From Corynebacterium sp. J010B-136 (GTDB taxonomy: Bacteria; Actinomycetota; Actinomycetes; Mycobacteriales; Mycobacteriaceae): DNA of 64,000 nt. The notes beneath the pieces were generated by a model. That model ran no database searches. It was not told the origin of the DNA and was given only the letters and a program-made list of their open reading frames with translations. The stretch's first letter is position 1, and every line of letters begins with the position of its first letter. Location: the NCBI RefSeq assembly GCF_002967075.1, contig NZ_PUGE01000009.1, positions 31,719 through 95,718 of the forward strand, given 5' to 3'. Below are positions 47,576 through 55,965 of the stretch, in pieces. The position numbers and the translations under genes are program-made.

Positions 47576-48652
47576 TTAAAGCTGGTGACCCAACTTGTAC
47601 TCGCCTTGCTTCCACTCTGGCATGTCCTGCTCGTCTTCTGCACGAGTGTAGGAGAAACCGTCGGCGCCGATGGTTTTTTCCAGCTCGGAGGCATCGGTGC
47701 GCTCGACCAGAGGAACGGGGTTGCCGTCGAGGTCCAGGACGCGGGAAGCGTCGGTGTACCAGGAAGGAACAACTGGGGTGCCCCACCAGTCGCGACGCTG
47801 GTTATCGTGCACGTCCCACACAACGACTGGGTTGTCTGGGTCGCCGGTGTAGTAGTCCTGGGTGTAGATTTCCACGCGGTGACCGTCTGGATCGCGCAGG
47901 TAGAGGTAGAAAGCGTTGGAGACGCCGTGGCGACCAGGGCCGCGCTCGATGGCATCGGACTTGCGCAGTGCGCCGAGCTTGTCGCAGATGGCCAAGATGT
48001 TGTGCTTTTCGTGGGTAGCGAATGCGATGTGGTGCATACGCGGGCCATCGCCGCCGGTCATCGCGGTGTCGTGCACGGTTGGCTTGCGGCGCATCCACGC
48101 AGCATAGGTAGTGCCCTTGTCGTCGCGGATTGCCTCGGTGACGCGGAATCCCAAGTCTTCCATGTACTTCTCAGCCTTAGGCACATCTGGGGTGACCTGA
48201 TTGAAGTGGTCCAAGCGAACCAAAGCACCTGGGCTGTAAAGCTCATAGCGCCAAGCGAGACGCTCTACGTGGTCGACTTCGTAGAAGAACTCATAAGGGA
48301 ATCCCAGTGGGTCTTCGACGCGGACGGAGTCACCGATGCCCTTGACGAAGCCATCCTTGTTGCGCTCGGTGCGGCAGCCGAGGTTCTTGTAGAAAGCTTC
48401 CGCTGCATCCACATCTTCTGGGGTGCGCACGCGGTAGCCGAATACGCCGACAGCCGCTTCTGGGCCCTGCTTCAGCACGATGTTGTGGTGGATGAACTCT
48501 TCCATGGAGCGCAGGTAGATCTCGTTGTCGTCTTCTTCGGTGACAACGAGGCCGAGAACATCGACATAGAATTCGCGCGACTTGGCCAGATCGGTAACAA
48601 TGATCTCCATGTAGGCACAGCGCAGGATATCTGGGGCTTGGACTTCAGTCAT
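47576..48652 (-). CDS. hpaD: 3,4-dihydroxyphenylacetate 2,3-dioxygenase (extradiol)
   Basis: 358 residues, type I extradiol dioxygenase with two vicinal-oxygen-chelate modules, like the Brevibacterium and Arthrobacter homoprotocatechuate enzymes. Metal ligands are likely His in VRLDHFNQV (about 155), His in MHHIAFATHE (about 214) and Glu in HRVEIYTQDY (about 267). It opens the ring of homoprotocatechuate between C2 and C3. The E. coli HpaD belongs to an unrelated fold, so this is the actinobacterial form. Confidence 0.93.
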   Translation of the reverse strand: MTEVQAPDILRCAYMEIIVTDLAKSREFYVDVLGLVVTEEDDNEIYLRSMEEFIHHNIVLKQGPEAAVGVFGYRVRTPEDVDAAEAFYKNLGCRTERNKDGFVKGIGDSVRVEDPLGFPYEFFYEVDHVERLAWRYELYSPGALVRLDHFNQVTPDVPKAEKYMEDLGFRVTEAIRDDKGTTYAAWMRRKPTVHDTAMTGGDGPRMHHIAFATHEKHNILAICDKLGALRKSDAIERGPGRHGVSNAFYLYLRDPDGHRVEIYTQDYYTGDPDNPVVVWDVHDNQRRDWWGTPVVPSWYTDASRVLDLDGNPVPLVERTDASELEKTIGADGFSYTRAEDEQDMPEWKQGEYKLGHQL

Positions 48653-48697
48653 GATGACTCCTAGTGGGGTTAAAAGGGGAGTGGTGGATAAAGGAAA

Positions 48698-50212
48698 CTA
48701 GTTGGTTTGCTTGCCGAAGACTGGGTTGTGGACTTCGCCCAAGTTGATGTGAACAGCCTGCTGGTCGGTGTAGAAGTCAATGGAGCGGTAGCCGCCCTCA
48801 TGACCCAGACCGGATGCCTTGACGCCACCAAATGGGGTGCGCAGGTCGCGGACGTTGTTGGAGTTCAACCAGACCATGCCGGCTTCGACGTTCTGCGCGA
48901 AGTTGTGGGAGCGCTTCAGGTCGGAGGTCCAGATGTAGGCAGCCAGGCCGTACTTGGTGTTGTTGGCCAGCTCGAGTGCTTCTTCGTCGGTGTCGAATGG
49001 CGTGATTGCTACGACTGGGCCGAAGATTTCTTCCTGGAAGATGCGTGCCGATGGATCCACGTCGACAAACACGGTTGGCTGTACAAAGTTGCCTTCTGGG
49101 AATTCTGCGGGGCGCTCGCCACCGGCGGCCAGCTTGGCTTCTTGCTTGCCAATCTCGATGTAGGAGGTGACCTTCTCGTAGTGCTCTGGGTGGACCAGTG
49201 CACCAACTTCGGTGGTTGGATCGGATGGAAGACCAACCTTGACGCGCTTAGCCTGCGCTGCGTAGCGCTCGACGAACTCGTCGTAGATGCCGCGCTGGAC
49301 CAGGATGCGGGAGCCAGCGGTGCAACGCTCGCCGTTAAGGGAGAATACACCGAAGATGGTGGCATCGATAGCTGCGTCCAAGTCGGCATCATCGAAGACG
49401 ACGGCGGGGGACTTGCCGCCGAGTTCCATCGACAAGCCCTTGAGGTGCGGTGCTGCGTTGCCGAAGATGATTTGGCCGGTGCGGGATTCACCGGTGAAAG
49501 AAATCAGTGGCACGTCTGGGTGCTTGACCAATGGGTCACCAGCGTAGCCCTCTTCACCGAAGCCGTTGACCAGGTTGAATACGCCCTTTGGCAAGCCAGC
49601 TTCCTCAAAGATGCCAGCCCACAGCTGAGCGGACAGCGGGGTGAACTCTGCTGGCTTGAGCACGACAGAGTTACCGGTAGCCAAAGCAGGTGCAAGCTTC
49701 CAGGACTCCAGCATGAACGGAGTGTTCCAAGGGGTAATCAGACCAGCGACGCCGATGGGCTTGCGGTTGACGTAGTTGATTTGGCGGCCTGGAACCTTGT
49801 AGGCATCATCGGCCTGCGCGACAATCAGATCTGAGAAGAAACGGAAGTTTTCTGCTGCGCGCTTTGCCTGGCCAGTGGCCTGGGTGATTGGCAGACCGGA
49901 GTCGAAGGACTCCCAGGTAGCCAGAACATCCGCGCGGGATTCCACAACGTCTGCAATCTTATCGAGGACGCGAGCCCGCTCACGAGGAAGCATGGAAGAC
50001 CAAGGGCCGTTCTTGAAGGCATCGTTAGCTGCAGCGACTGCCTTGTCGATGTCTTCCGGCTTACCGGATGCGGCCTTGATGTAGGTCTGGTTGGTGACTG
50101 GGTCGATGACATCGAACTCATCGCCGTCGACGGATGGGACGAATTCACCGTTGATGTAGTGAAGGATCTTCTCTGGCAAATCCTGTGGCTTTGCTGCATC
50201 GTTGTTAGTCAT
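48698..50212 (-). CDS. hpaE: 5-carboxymethyl-2-hydroxymuconate semialdehyde dehydrogenase
   Basis: 504-residue aldehyde dehydrogenase. Catalytic Glu in MELGGKSPAVVFDD and Cys in NGERCTAGSRIL; FTGESRTGQIIFG binds coenzyme. It oxidises the HpaD product with NAD. GGAGTG precedes the ATG. Its first bases overlap the end of the GntR gene by eight bases, and hpaD follows after 45 bp. Confidence 0.92.
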   Translation of the reverse strand: MTNNDAAKPQDLPEKILHYINGEFVPSVDGDEFDVIDPVTNQTYIKAASGKPEDIDKAVAAANDAFKNGPWSSMLPRERARVLDKIADVVESRADVLATWESFDSGLPITQATGQAKRAAENFRFFSDLIVAQADDAYKVPGRQINYVNRKPIGVAGLITPWNTPFMLESWKLAPALATGNSVVLKPAEFTPLSAQLWAGIFEEAGLPKGVFNLVNGFGEEGYAGDPLVKHPDVPLISFTGESRTGQIIFGNAAPHLKGLSMELGGKSPAVVFDDADLDAAIDATIFGVFSLNGERCTAGSRILVQRGIYDEFVERYAAQAKRVKVGLPSDPTTEVGALVHPEHYEKVTSYIEIGKQEAKLAAGGERPAEFPEGNFVQPTVFVDVDPSARIFQEEIFGPVVAITPFDTDEEALELANNTKYGLAAYIWTSDLKRSHNFAQNVEAGMVWLNSNNVRDLRTPFGGVKASGLGHEGGYRSIDFYTDQQAVHINLGEVHNPVFGKQTN

Positions 50213-50900
50213 TGTGCACTCCTTGTTCTTCGTGATGACTTTCGGAATTTAAACGTTGGCGGTAGGTCGTTGCGGTTGTCAGGCGGTGGTTGCGGGCTTG
50301 AGATTCGATGTAGAAATCTTCTGCCTGAGCTTCGATAAGCGCTACTAATCTGTCGTGCTCTTCTACTGATTGCTCTGCTCTGTGTGGCACATACCGAAAA
50401 GTAGAGACGCGGAAGTATTCGAGGTTCTCCCATTCATCGAAAAGCAACTGCACCAACCGAGCATTCGGGCACTTGCTAAACAACGTCTGGTGGAATTCTT
50501 TATTAAGGTGCGTGAACTCAAGAGGGTCGAAATTATTCAGCAGGTCCCGCATCTGTTGGTTGATGCGGCGGGCTTGGTTCAGATCCTCCGCGGTCAACAG
50601 TGGTGCGGACAGGGCAGTGGCTCGACCTTCTAACACCGCGATGGTCTCCATGGTTTCGAAGTACACCGCTTGGTTGTAAGTAGAAACCCGAGCGCCCACG
50701 TTGCGCTCATAGGTGACTAAACCTTCTGCCTCGAGCTGCCGGATGGCCTCGCGTACTGGAACGACGCTGACCTGCAGTGCATCGGCGATGGTCGAGAGCA
50801 CCAAGCGGTATCCGGGTTCATATTCACGGGTGCGAATCTTCTCCCGGATCCACGCATAGGCCTGCTCCGCTTTGGATTGATTACTTAGTTGCGCTGTCAT
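50205..50900 (-). CDS. GntR-family regulator of the hpa operon
   Basis: 231 residues. N-terminal winged helix (AYAWIREKIRTREYEPGYRL; PVREAIRQLEAEGLVTYERN, about 15-65) and a FadR-type helical effector domain (C terminus). It lies within the operon between hpaG and hpaE and overlaps both, so it is made with the enzymes it presumably controls. Its likely targets are the 12-bp palindromes at 52405-52416 and 53902-53913. Weak ribosome site; coupled translation from hpaG is likely. Confidence 0.87.
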   Translation of the reverse strand: MTAQLSNQSKAEQAYAWIREKIRTREYEPGYRLVLSTIADALQVSVVPVREAIRQLEAEGLVTYERNVGARVSTYNQAVYFETMETIAVLEGRATALSAPLLTAEDLNQARRINQQMRDLLNNFDPLEFTHLNKEFHQTLFSKCPNARLVQLLFDEWENLEYFRVSTFRYVPHRAEQSVEEHDRLVALIEAQAEDFYIESQARNHRLTTATTYRQRLNSESHHEEQGVHND

Positions 50901-52368
50901 CAGGATTCGCCGCTAAGTATTCTTGGTAGGCCTCTTTGTTCTTGCCGGTTGGCGGGAACAATCCGTCTAGGCTTGCGCCTTCGGCAACGCGGGCTGCTAC
51001 CCATTCGTCTTCGTGTTCTTTGCGCAGTGCTGCGTCCACGACTTCTTCGGCGATATCGCGTGGGATGACAAGAACGCCATCATCATCGCCGACGATGATA
51101 TCTCCTGGCTGTACTGCCACTCCGCCACATGCGATGGTGATATCGGAATCCCATGGCACGTGCTTGCGGCCTAGAACTGATGGGTGCGGACCTTGGCTAA
51201 AGACCGGCAGGCCAATGCGCTTTACTTCTTCATAGTCACGCACAGCACCATCGGTAACCACGCCAGCTGCCTTATTAGCTTGCGCGCGCAGCGCCAGAAT
51301 ATCGCCCAAGGTTCCGGCCTCACGTGTGCTGCGGGCTTCGATGACGATGACTTCATCTTCGCGCACGGAATCAAAGACAGCCTTTTGCTCATTCAGTCCT
51401 CCACCGTGGGACTTAAACAGGTCCGGGCGGAAAGGAATAAAGCGCAAGGTACGAGCCACGCCGACCAGCTTGGTACCAGTGGTTTGCGGGAAGACACCTT
51501 CAATAAAGCAATCCACGTTGCCGCGGTTGCGCAGTTGAGCAGAAAGACCCGCGGTTGGAGCCTTCTGCAGCTTGGCCTTCAGCTCTGGCGAGATGGTCTG
51601 CTTATCTTCAACTGGTGGCAGACCAGCGGACTCACGGTCACCAAAAGCATCTTCGCGCTGCTTGTCATCCACATTCGGCAACATGCCCACTGCCGGGTCA
51701 AAGGAGGATTCGACCTCGACGACGGTGGTCTTCAAACGACCCGAAGTCACGCCACCAGGGACATCGACTTCTACCTCGACCACGTCACCAGGAACGATGA
51801 CGGTCGAGCCAGCCGGGGTGCCGGTCAAGATAATATCGCCGGTCTCCAAGGTCATGTGCTGCGACAAGTCTGCAACAAATTGCGCCAGCGGGAAGATTAG
51901 ATCTTCATCGGAGGTGCCGTCTTCTTGGACAACTTCGCCATTGACCCAGGTGCGCAGGCGCAGGGACTTGGGGTCGATACTTTGGGCATCGATAAGCTCT
52001 GGCCCAATCGGGGTGTAGCCATCGCGCGACTTGGAACGGGTGTTAGAGCCCTTATCCTGCGCCCGGTAGTCGTATAAACCGATATCATTGGCCGCGGTGA
52101 CATAGCCAACATGCTCCCAAGCCTTGTCAAGGGAGACGTTGCGCGCCGGCTTGCCGATGATCAAAGCGACTTCACCTTCAAACGCCAACAACTCAGTGCC
52201 GGCGGGGCGTTCTACTACTCCGTCAGATTCCGCGAGAGTACTAGTTGCCTTAATGAAGTAGCTCGGATACTTAGGCCGACGTCCACGCTGTGCCGCCCGC
52301 GACTCAAACGCCACATGGACAGCAATCATTTTGCCCGGGTTATCCGGGAGGAACGAAGGAACAGTCAC
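50881..52368 (-). CDS. hpaG: Fusion protein: FAH-domain isomerase/decarboxylase and RraA-like domain
   Basis: 495 residues from a GTG with AAGGAA six bases upstream. Residues about 45-220 are a fumarylacetoacetate hydrolase-type domain (LLAFEGEVALIIGKPARNVS, DIGLYDYRAQDKG, GDIILTGTPAGS) as in HpaG. After a linker of about 50 residues, 270-460 are an RraA/HMG-aldolase-like domain (TGTKLVGVARTLRF, GGVAVQPGDIIVGDDDGVLV). E. coli HpaG has two FAH domains instead. First gene of the operon hpaG-gntR-hpaEDHI. The RraA part may decarboxylate a 2-oxo acid; this is inference. Confidence 0.82.
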   Translation of the reverse strand: MTVPSFLPDNPGKMIAVHVAFESRAAQRGRRPKYPSYFIKATSTLAESDGVVERPAGTELLAFEGEVALIIGKPARNVSLDKAWEHVGYVTAANDIGLYDYRAQDKGSNTRSKSRDGYTPIGPELIDAQSIDPKSLRLRTWVNGEVVQEDGTSDEDLIFPLAQFVADLSQHMTLETGDIILTGTPAGSTVIVPGDVVEVEVDVPGGVTSGRLKTTVVEVESSFDPAVGMLPNVDDKQREDAFGDRESAGLPPVEDKQTISPELKAKLQKAPTAGLSAQLRNRGNVDCFIEGVFPQTTGTKLVGVARTLRFIPFRPDLFKSHGGGLNEQKAVFDSVREDEVIVIEARSTREAGTLGDILALRAQANKAAGVVTDGAVRDYEEVKRIGLPVFSQGPHPSVLGRKHVPWDSDITIACGGVAVQPGDIIVGDDDGVLVIPRDIAEEVVDAALRKEHEDEWVAARVAEGASLDGLFPPTGKNKEAYQEYLAANPDDSATK

Positions 52369-52404
52369 GAAGAATTCCTTTCTGCTCATTGATATTTGAC
52401 ACAA

Positions 52405-52433
52405 ATCGTATATCATTTCATTCCATAGGGCAA
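52405..52433 (-). promoter_or_regulatory. hpaG promoter with overlapping palindromic operator
   Basis: On the minus strand TTGCCC (52428-52433), 17 bp, TACGAT (52405-52410). The operator ATGATATACGAT (52405-52416) covers the -10. On the plus strand the same operator ends in TATCAT (52411-52416), a possible -10 for the divergent transporter gene with TTGATA (52389-52394). Confidence 0.7.
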
Positions 52434-52492
52434 GTGGGTCAACTCACAAACCTTCATAGACTACAAGCAGCACCACAACTGAAAGGGTTTCA

Positions 52493-53842
52493 ATGACCAC
52501 GACAACTAGCGTTTCGCGACGCGAACGCCGCAAAGTGCTTGCGGCCACCACGATCGGCACAGCCATCGAGTGGTACGACTACTTCCTTTATGCAGCGGTC
52601 GCCGGCCTCGTATTTAACAAGGTCATGTTCGGCCCACTGGAAGGTGGCCTAGCCAGCATCATCGCCTTTCTGACGGTGGGAATTTCCTTCCTTTTCCGCC
52701 CTCTGGGTGCCTTTTTAGCCGGGCACTATGGCGACCGCCTGGGCCGCCGCTTCGTCCTGATGGTCACCCTCTTTGCCATGGGTGGGGCAACCACCCTCAT
52801 CGGCCTGCTGCCCACCTATGACACGCTGGGCTACCTTGCACCACTGCTGCTCATCCTGTTGCGCATCATTCAAGGTATTTCCGCAGGTGGCGAGTGGGGT
52901 TCCGCAGTCCTGCTCGCAGTTGAGCACGCGCCCAAGGAAAAGCGCGGCATGTTCGGCGCCGGCCCCCAGATTGGTGTACCCATCGGTCTTTTGCTGTCAT
53001 CGGCAGTTTTATCCATCATGAACTGGGTTGCGCCAGGTGACGCTTTCATGGAGTGGGGCTGGCGCGTGCCCTTCCTACTTTCCATCGCCCTGGTAGCCGT
53101 GGGCTACTTCGTGCGCATGGGCGTTGATGAATCCCCTGTCTTTGAAGAGATGGCTGAGCGCAAGGAAGTCGAAGCCGAAAACCCAGCTAAGTTGCTGTTC
53201 AAGCGCTTTACCCCGCTGGTTATCGTCGCGGCTCTGGTCTTTGCTGGCAACGGCACCGTGGGTTATATGACCACCGGCGGCTACATCCAGTCTTATGCCT
53301 CCAACCCAGATGGCCCAGTAGGTCTTGCCCGCGGTGATGTTCTCAACGCGGTTACGCTCTCTGCATTTACCTGGATGCTCTTTACTTTGTTCGCGGGATT
53401 TATCTCCGACAAGATTGGCCGCCGCACGACCTACCTTATCGGTTTCGCGCTCCAAGCCATCGCCGCTGCAGCACTATTTCCACTGGTCAACACTGCTAAC
53501 TTGGGTCTTTTGTACTTCGCACTTATTGCACTGACGGTCGGTCTGGGACTTACCTATGGCCAGCAATCCGCCATGTACGCAGAACTTTTCCCAGCGTCGA
53601 TTCGCGCCAGCGGCGTATCAATCACCTACGCGCTGGGTTCCGTCCTGGGTGGTGCCTTCGCCCCAATGATCGCAGCGGCCCTTGTGGAAGCCACTGGCTC
53701 CACCACCGCGGTATCCATTTACCTGGTCAGCGCCTGTGTCATCGGCTTTATCTGTGCATTCCTACTAAAGGAACGCAAGGGCATCCCGCTGTCCAAAGAC
53801 CACGAAGAAGAGCAATCTAGAAACCACTTCATCTTCAACTAG
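52493..53842 (+). CDS. MHS-family MFS transporter beside the hpa operon
   Basis: 449 residues, twelve helices. GTAIEWYDYFLYA (helix 1), GHYGDRLGRRFVL (loop 2-3) and GGEWGSAVLLAVEHAPKEKR are nearly the same as in the transporter at 51-1376 of the paa region. It is divergent from hpaG and appears to share its operator, so uptake of a hydroxyphenylacetate is the best guess. AAAGGG precedes the ATG. Confidence 0.86.
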   Translation: MTTTTSVSRRERRKVLAATTIGTAIEWYDYFLYAAVAGLVFNKVMFGPLEGGLASIIAFLTVGISFLFRPLGAFLAGHYGDRLGRRFVLMVTLFAMGGATTLIGLLPTYDTLGYLAPLLLILLRIIQGISAGGEWGSAVLLAVEHAPKEKRGMFGAGPQIGVPIGLLLSSAVLSIMNWVAPGDAFMEWGWRVPFLLSIALVAVGYFVRMGVDESPVFEEMAERKEVEAENPAKLLFKRFTPLVIVAALVFAGNGTVGYMTTGGYIQSYASNPDGPVGLARGDVLNAVTLSAFTWMLFTLFAGFISDKIGRRTTYLIGFALQAIAAAALFPLVNTANLGLLYFALIALTVGLGLTYGQQSAMYAELFPASIRASGVSITYALGSVLGGAFAPMIAAALVEATGSTTAVSIYLVSACVIGFICAFLLKERKGIPLSKDHEEEQSRNHFIFN

Positions 53843-53884
53843 CGCTAAAACTCTTCTGTTTCATCTCTGTTTTGTGATTCGCTA

Positions 53885-53913
53885 TTGCCCGACGGGTCAA
53901 CATCATATATGAT
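53885..53913 (+). promoter_or_regulatory. Monooxygenase promoter with palindromic operator
   Basis: TTGCCC (53885-53890), 17 bp, TATGAT (53908-53913). ATCATATATGAT (53902-53913) is a perfect 12-bp palindrome over the -10, matching 10 of 12 bases of the hpaG operator. CATAGGG follows at 53920-53926, as it does after the hpaG-side operator at 52424-52430. Confidence 0.75.
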
Positions 53914-54024
53914 TCACCGCATAGGGTATGCGTCACAGTAGCGACAGCATTTAGTTGCCAGTCACGTTCACCTCTTTGAATCATCACACTCACTTTCAGA
54001 TGAAACACCCCCTAGGAGAGCCCC

Positions 54025-55881
54025 ATGCAGTTTCACCACAATGGCTATGTATCTGAAGATCCACGAATTTTGCCCGCCAAAGGTTACGGCGTAGACCGCG
54101 ACACTGAGCTTCCAGACGAAATGGATGTGCTCATTGTTGGTTCCGGGCCAGCGGGCATGATTGCGGCGGCTCAGCTGTCCATGTTCCCAAACGTCAATAC
54201 GCGCCTCATTGAGCGTCGCCCGCACCGTTTGAAGCTGGGGCAGGCTGACGGCATTCAGTCGCGTTCCGTGGAGACTTTCCAGGCCTTCGGCTTCGCTACC
54301 GAAATTACGGATGAAGCTTATGAGATCACTGAGATGTCTTTCTGGAACAAGGATCCTGAGAATCCAGAGAACATCGTTCGCGGTGCACGCCCGCTTGATG
54401 ATGAATTTGGAATCTCTGAATTCCCACACTTGATTGTTAACCAGGCGCGCGTTTTGGATTACTTTGCCCGCTTTGCCAAGTACGGCCCGGCGCGCATCAC
54501 TCCGGACTACGGCTGGTCTTTTGTGAGCCTGGAAGTTGAGCAAGACGGTGAGCGCCCAGTGGCTGTCACGGTGGAAGATACCGATGGCAATCAGCGCGTC
54601 ATTCACACCAAGTATGTGGTTGGCTGCGACGGCGCGCATTCTGGTGTGCGTAAGTCCATCGGCCGCACGATGGCGGGGGATAAGGCGAACCATGCGTGGG
54701 GTGTGGCGGATGTTGTGGTGGAAACCAACTTCCCGGATTGGCGCACCAAGGCTGCGATTCACTCGAAGGCTGGCTCGGCACTGCACATTCCACGTGAGGG
54801 CGGCTACCTCTCACGCATGTACATTGACCTAGGTGAGGTTCCGGCGGATGACAATGGTCAGATCCGCAAGACCACCATTGACACCATCGTGGGCAAGGCG
54901 AATGAGATTTATGCGCCGTACACCATTGATGTTAAGGAAGTAGCGTGGCATTCGGTCTACGAGGTCGGTCACCGTCTGGTGGATTCTTTCCACGATCATG
55001 ATGAGACTCCACGCGTTTTCCTCACCGGCGATGCTTGCCATACCCACTCCGCGAAGGCGGGTCAGGGCATGAATGTTTCCATGCAGGATGGTTTCAATAT
55101 TGCGTGGAAGCTCGGGCATGTGCTGGATGGCCGTGCGCCGGAAGATTTGCTGTGCACGTACCACGGTGAGCGCCAGCCAGCGGCACAGAACCTTATTAAC
55201 TTTGACCGCGAATGGTCCACGCTGATGGCTACTCCTGTTGAGGAACTCGAAGATCCAGAAGCTGTGGAGAAGTACTACGTGGCTGCGGAAGAGTTCGCCG
55301 CGGGCATGCTCACTGAGTATGCATCGAATGCCATCGTGGGCGATACGACCTATCAGGATCTGGCCACTGGTTTCCCGGTGGGCAAGCGGTTTAAGTCTTA
55401 TGTTGCTAAGCGTCGCGCGGATGCGCGTCTGCTGCACCTTGGTCACCAGCATTTTGCCGATGGCCGCTACCGCATCTATGTTTTCGCCGACCAGACTGCA
55501 CCAAGCACGGACGATCAGAACTCGCCGGTGGTGCAGTGGGCTGATGTTGTCAGCGAGGCCATTGCCAAGTACACGCCAGAGCGTGCCGATGAAAATGCTC
55601 TGGTTGATGTCAAGGTGATCTACCAGCAGCATCACCATACTTATGAGCATGCGGACGCCCCACGCATTTTCCGCCCTCTTAACGGTAGGTACAAGATCAC
55701 CAACTGGGAGAACGTGTGGAATGCGGACAAGGACCAGGACATCTTTGATGCCCGTGGAATCTCTCGTGATGGCGCTGTTGTTATCGTGCGCCCAGATCAG
55801 TACGTCGGTGCGGTCTTGCCGCTTGATAAGCCAGAGCTTGTCGATGCCTACTTCGCCGGCAATCTCATCGCCCAGCAATAG
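54025..55881 (+). CDS. Single-component FAD monooxygenase, phenol hydroxylase family
   Basis: 618 residues. GXGXXG FAD motif DVLIVGSGPAGMIAAAQLS (about 33-51), the NADPH/FAD motif VGCDGAHSGVR and the second FAD motif RVFLTGDACHTHSAKAGQG. A thioredoxin-like C-terminal domain as in phenol 2-monooxygenase and 3-hydroxybenzoate 4-hydroxylase follows. Its operator-bearing promoter matches that of the hpa operon, so it probably hydroxylates 3- or 4-hydroxyphenylacetate to 3,4-dihydroxyphenylacetate for HpaD. No HpaBC pair is present. TAGGAGAG precedes the ATG. Confidence 0.85.
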   Translation: MQFHHNGYVSEDPRILPAKGYGVDRDTELPDEMDVLIVGSGPAGMIAAAQLSMFPNVNTRLIERRPHRLKLGQADGIQSRSVETFQAFGFATEITDEAYEITEMSFWNKDPENPENIVRGARPLDDEFGISEFPHLIVNQARVLDYFARFAKYGPARITPDYGWSFVSLEVEQDGERPVAVTVEDTDGNQRVIHTKYVVGCDGAHSGVRKSIGRTMAGDKANHAWGVADVVVETNFPDWRTKAAIHSKAGSALHIPREGGYLSRMYIDLGEVPADDNGQIRKTTIDTIVGKANEIYAPYTIDVKEVAWHSVYEVGHRLVDSFHDHDETPRVFLTGDACHTHSAKAGQGMNVSMQDGFNIAWKLGHVLDGRAPEDLLCTYHGERQPAAQNLINFDREWSTLMATPVEELEDPEAVEKYYVAAEEFAAGMLTEYASNAIVGDTTYQDLATGFPVGKRFKSYVAKRRADARLLHLGHQHFADGRYRIYVFADQTAPSTDDQNSPVVQWADVVSEAIAKYTPERADENALVDVKVIYQQHHHTYEHADAPRIFRPLNGRYKITNWENVWNADKDQDIFDARGISRDGAVVIVRPDQYVGAVLPLDKPELVDAYFAGNLIAQQ

Positions 55882-55929
55882 CCTTCTAAAAGTAATTCAC
55901 TGGCAAAATCACTTTAACGTTTGTCGAGT

Positions 55930-55958
55930 TTAACAAGGTTAAAAACTCTGAGTAGACT
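55930..55958 (+). promoter_or_regulatory. Promoter of the YhgE/Pip pair
   Basis: TTAACA (55930-55935), 17 bp, TAGACT (55953-55958), seven bases before a GTG at 55966. Predicts a leaderless transcript. Confidence 0.6.
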
Positions 55959-55965
55959 CGCCTGC

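Noticed and set aside
47585..49834. Two long plus-strand open frames (359 and 375 codons) opposite hpaD and hpaE
   Set aside because: They mirror the opposite-strand genes, which have full catalytic motifs; no evidence for real proteins.
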